A DNA stretch of 6,129 nucleotides from Anaerolineae bacterium (GTDB lineage Bacteria > Chloroflexota > Anaerolineae > Aggregatilineales > Phototrophicaceae). The notes below the pieces were generated by a model. The model was given only the letters and a program-made list of their open reading frames with translations, was not told the origin of the DNA and did not search any database. The stretch lies in the NCBI GenBank assembly GCA_028284565.1, contig JANQRM010000475.1, positions 1 to 6,129 of the forward strand, given 5' to 3'. Below, piece by piece: positions 4,889 through 6,129 of the stretch; the first letter of the stretch is position 1, and each line of letters starts with the position of its first letter. The translations under genes and the position numbers were made by a program.

Positions 4889-6129
4889 ATGCAAATAGGT
4901 CAGACGATTAAGGGTTATGAACTACAGGAACAGATTGGTGCGGGTGGGTTTGGTGCGATATATCGTGCGTATCAGGTGACGGTTGGTCGCGAGGTGGCGA
5001 TAAAAGTCATCTTACCTGAGCGCGCCAGCCACCCAGACTTTATCCGTCGATTTGAAGCGGAAGCGCAGATGATTGCCCGCTTGGAAAATCCGTATATTGT
5101 GCCGCTGTACGACTACTGGCGGGATCCTGATGGGGCGTATATCGTGATGCGCTGGTTACGCGGAGGTAGCTTACTGGATTTATTGAAATCACAGGGGACG
5201 GTATCTGTTGAAGAAACGGTGTTGATAATTGAGCAAATTACTCACGCACTACGAACAGCACATCGCAATAATACTGTTCATCGAGATATTAAGCCGGGCA
5301 ATATCCTATTGGATGAAGATGGCAACGCTTATCTGGCTGATTTTGGAATTGCGAAAGATCATGCGCTTAAGCAGGGGATTACTGAACTCAACGATTTTAT
5401 TGGTTCTCCTGATTATTTAGCACCAGAACAAGCACACGGAGACCCTGTTACAGCACAAACAGATGTATATAGTTTAGGTGTTGTGTTATATGAAATGCTT
5501 GAGGGGCAACACCCCTTTCCAAATGTCACCACAGTCGAGCGACTCTTTAAGCATCTCAATGAGCCTATACCGCCACTGACTCAGCTCGATGAGCGAATCC
5601 GCGATGAAGTTAATCATGTTATTCAGAAGTCAACTGCCAAAGACCCAAGCAAACGTTATGGTGATGTCGTTGCCCTCTCACAAGCCTTGCGCGCGGCAAC
5701 GGGTTTAGACCGTCCTATCACCTCAGTGAATGTGGTCGAATTGTTGACTCCGCGTGAACAAGAGGTACTAAAGCTGATTATTGATGGCAAGACAAATCGC
5801 GAAATTTCCGAAAAGTTGGTTGTCGAAATTTCGACAGTGAAGTGGTACATCAACCAGATTTACCGCAAATTGAATGTTCGCAGTCGGGTGCAAGCCATCG
5901 TGAAAGCGCGTGAGCTTGACTTGATTATTTCAGATCGGTTTGCTCATAGCACGAGCGTGAGCCAATTGCCCGAACCCGATAATCCGTATAAAGGGTTAGA
6001 AGCCTTCACGCCGGCGGATGCTCAAAGCTTCTTTGGACGCGAAAAGCTGACGAAAAAATTGCTGGCTCGCTTGGACGAAAAAGTTGACTATCAGCGATTT
6101 TTAGCAGTGATTGGTCCGAGTGGGAGTGG
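4889..6129 (+). CDS. Ser/Thr protein kinase - LuxR-type HTH - nSTAND1 NTPase multidomain protein (3' end outside window)
   Basis: The frame is open for 413 codons to the window end. Residues 10-270 are a complete Hanks-type kinase: glycine loop IGAGGFG (16-22), K39 in VAIK, helix-C E58, HRDIKPGN (131-138, D133, N138), DFG (151-153), GSPDYLAPEQ (172-181) and R256. All catalytic residues are present, so activity is expected; T165 and S173 in the activation segment are possible phosphosites. Residues 285-346 are a LuxR/MalT-type HTH: LTPREQEVLKLIIDGKTNRE, STVKWYINQIYRKL, VRSRVQAIVKAREL. From 365, NPYKGLEAF, DAQSFFGRE and then GPSGSG (409 on) mark the start of an nSTAND1 P-loop module, usually followed by WD40 or TPR repeats; here it is cut inside Walker A. 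No membrane segment is seen so far. ATG 4889 has AGGG at 4878-4881; an in-frame TAG at 4877-4879 leaves only GTG 4883 as an alternative start. A role as sensor-kinase regulator or conflict protein is inferred. Confidence 0.92.
   Translation, partial: MQIGQTIKGYELQEQIGAGGFGAIYRAYQVTVGREVAIKVILPERASHPDFIRRFEAEAQMIARLENPYIVPLYDYWRDPDGAYIVMRWLRGGSLLDLLKSQGTVSVEETVLIIEQITHALRTAHRNNTVHRDIKPGNILLDEDGNAYLADFGIAKDHALKQGITELNDFIGSPDYLAPEQAHGDPVTAQTDVYSLGVVLYEMLEGQHPFPNVTTVERLFKHLNEPIPPLTQLDERIRDEVNHVIQKSTAKDPSKRYGDVVALSQALRAATGLDRPITSVNVVELLTPREQEVLKLIIDGKTNREISEKLVVEISTVKWYINQIYRKLNVRSRVQAIVKARELDLIISDRFAHSTSVSQLPEPDNPYKGLEAFTPADAQSFFGREKLTKKLLARLDEKVDYQRFLAVIGPSGS

Noticed and set aside
5229..5420. 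63-codon + strand frame inside the kinase
   Set aside because: It is out of frame with the intact kinase motifs HRDIKPGN and DFG, which show the true reading frame.
1..6129. CRISPR array, tRNA, rRNA or riboswitch
   Set aside because: I saw no regularly spaced direct repeats, no tRNA-like cloverleaf segments, and no conserved riboswitch core on either strand by eye; covariance-model searches were not possible.

Overview
The window is about 6.1 kb of roughly 50% G+C bacterial DNA, with every recognisable gene on the + strand. The probable source is a member of the Chloroflexota (Anaerolineae or a related lineage). This is inferred from the Ser/Thr kinase + LuxR-type HTH + nSTAND1 architecture at the right end and from the overall gene mix; it is not proven by any marker gene.

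Layout. (1) 1-300: the C-terminal end of an M24 metallopeptidase (Xaa-Pro dipeptidase-like), cut by the window start. (2) 301-440: an intergenic region with a textbook extended -10 promoter (TGATATAAT) framed by a 9-bp inverted repeat and overlapping an imperfect direct repeat. It is a good candidate operator for the next gene. (3) 441-4296: a tight four-gene run with gaps of 23, 18 and 14 bases: a GntR/FadR-type (FCD) regulator, an NAD(P)-dependent octopine/nopaline dehydrogenase-family enzyme, a Mer-like luciferase-family (LLM) flavin or F420 oxidoreductase, and a NodB-fold polysaccharide-deacetylase-family hydrolase with an atypical first motif and an extra C-terminal, probably cupin-like, domain. 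(4) 4302-4643: the degenerate C-terminal half of an IS6-family transposase carrying in-frame stops. (5) 4644-4888: a gene-free spacer with a G-rich tract and a motif resembling an IS6-family end. (6) 4889-6129: the 5' part of a large multidomain signalling gene (Ser/Thr kinase, LuxR-type HTH, start of an nSTAND1 NTPase), cut inside its Walker A motif by the window end.

How the genes may work together. The FCD regulator is normally ligand-responsive and controls adjacent metabolic genes. The simplest reading is that it controls the three downstream enzymes from the promoter at about 370-378, possibly together with the peptidase. The enzymes (opine-dehydrogenase-like, LLM oxidoreductase, C-N hydrolase of NodB fold) suggest catabolism or modification of a small nitrogen-containing metabolite, but the substrate cannot be read from sequence. 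The kinase-HTH-STAND gene is a separate unit behind the insertion-sequence scar. It looks like a one-polypeptide signalling or stress/conflict sensor, and is the most unusual item in the window.
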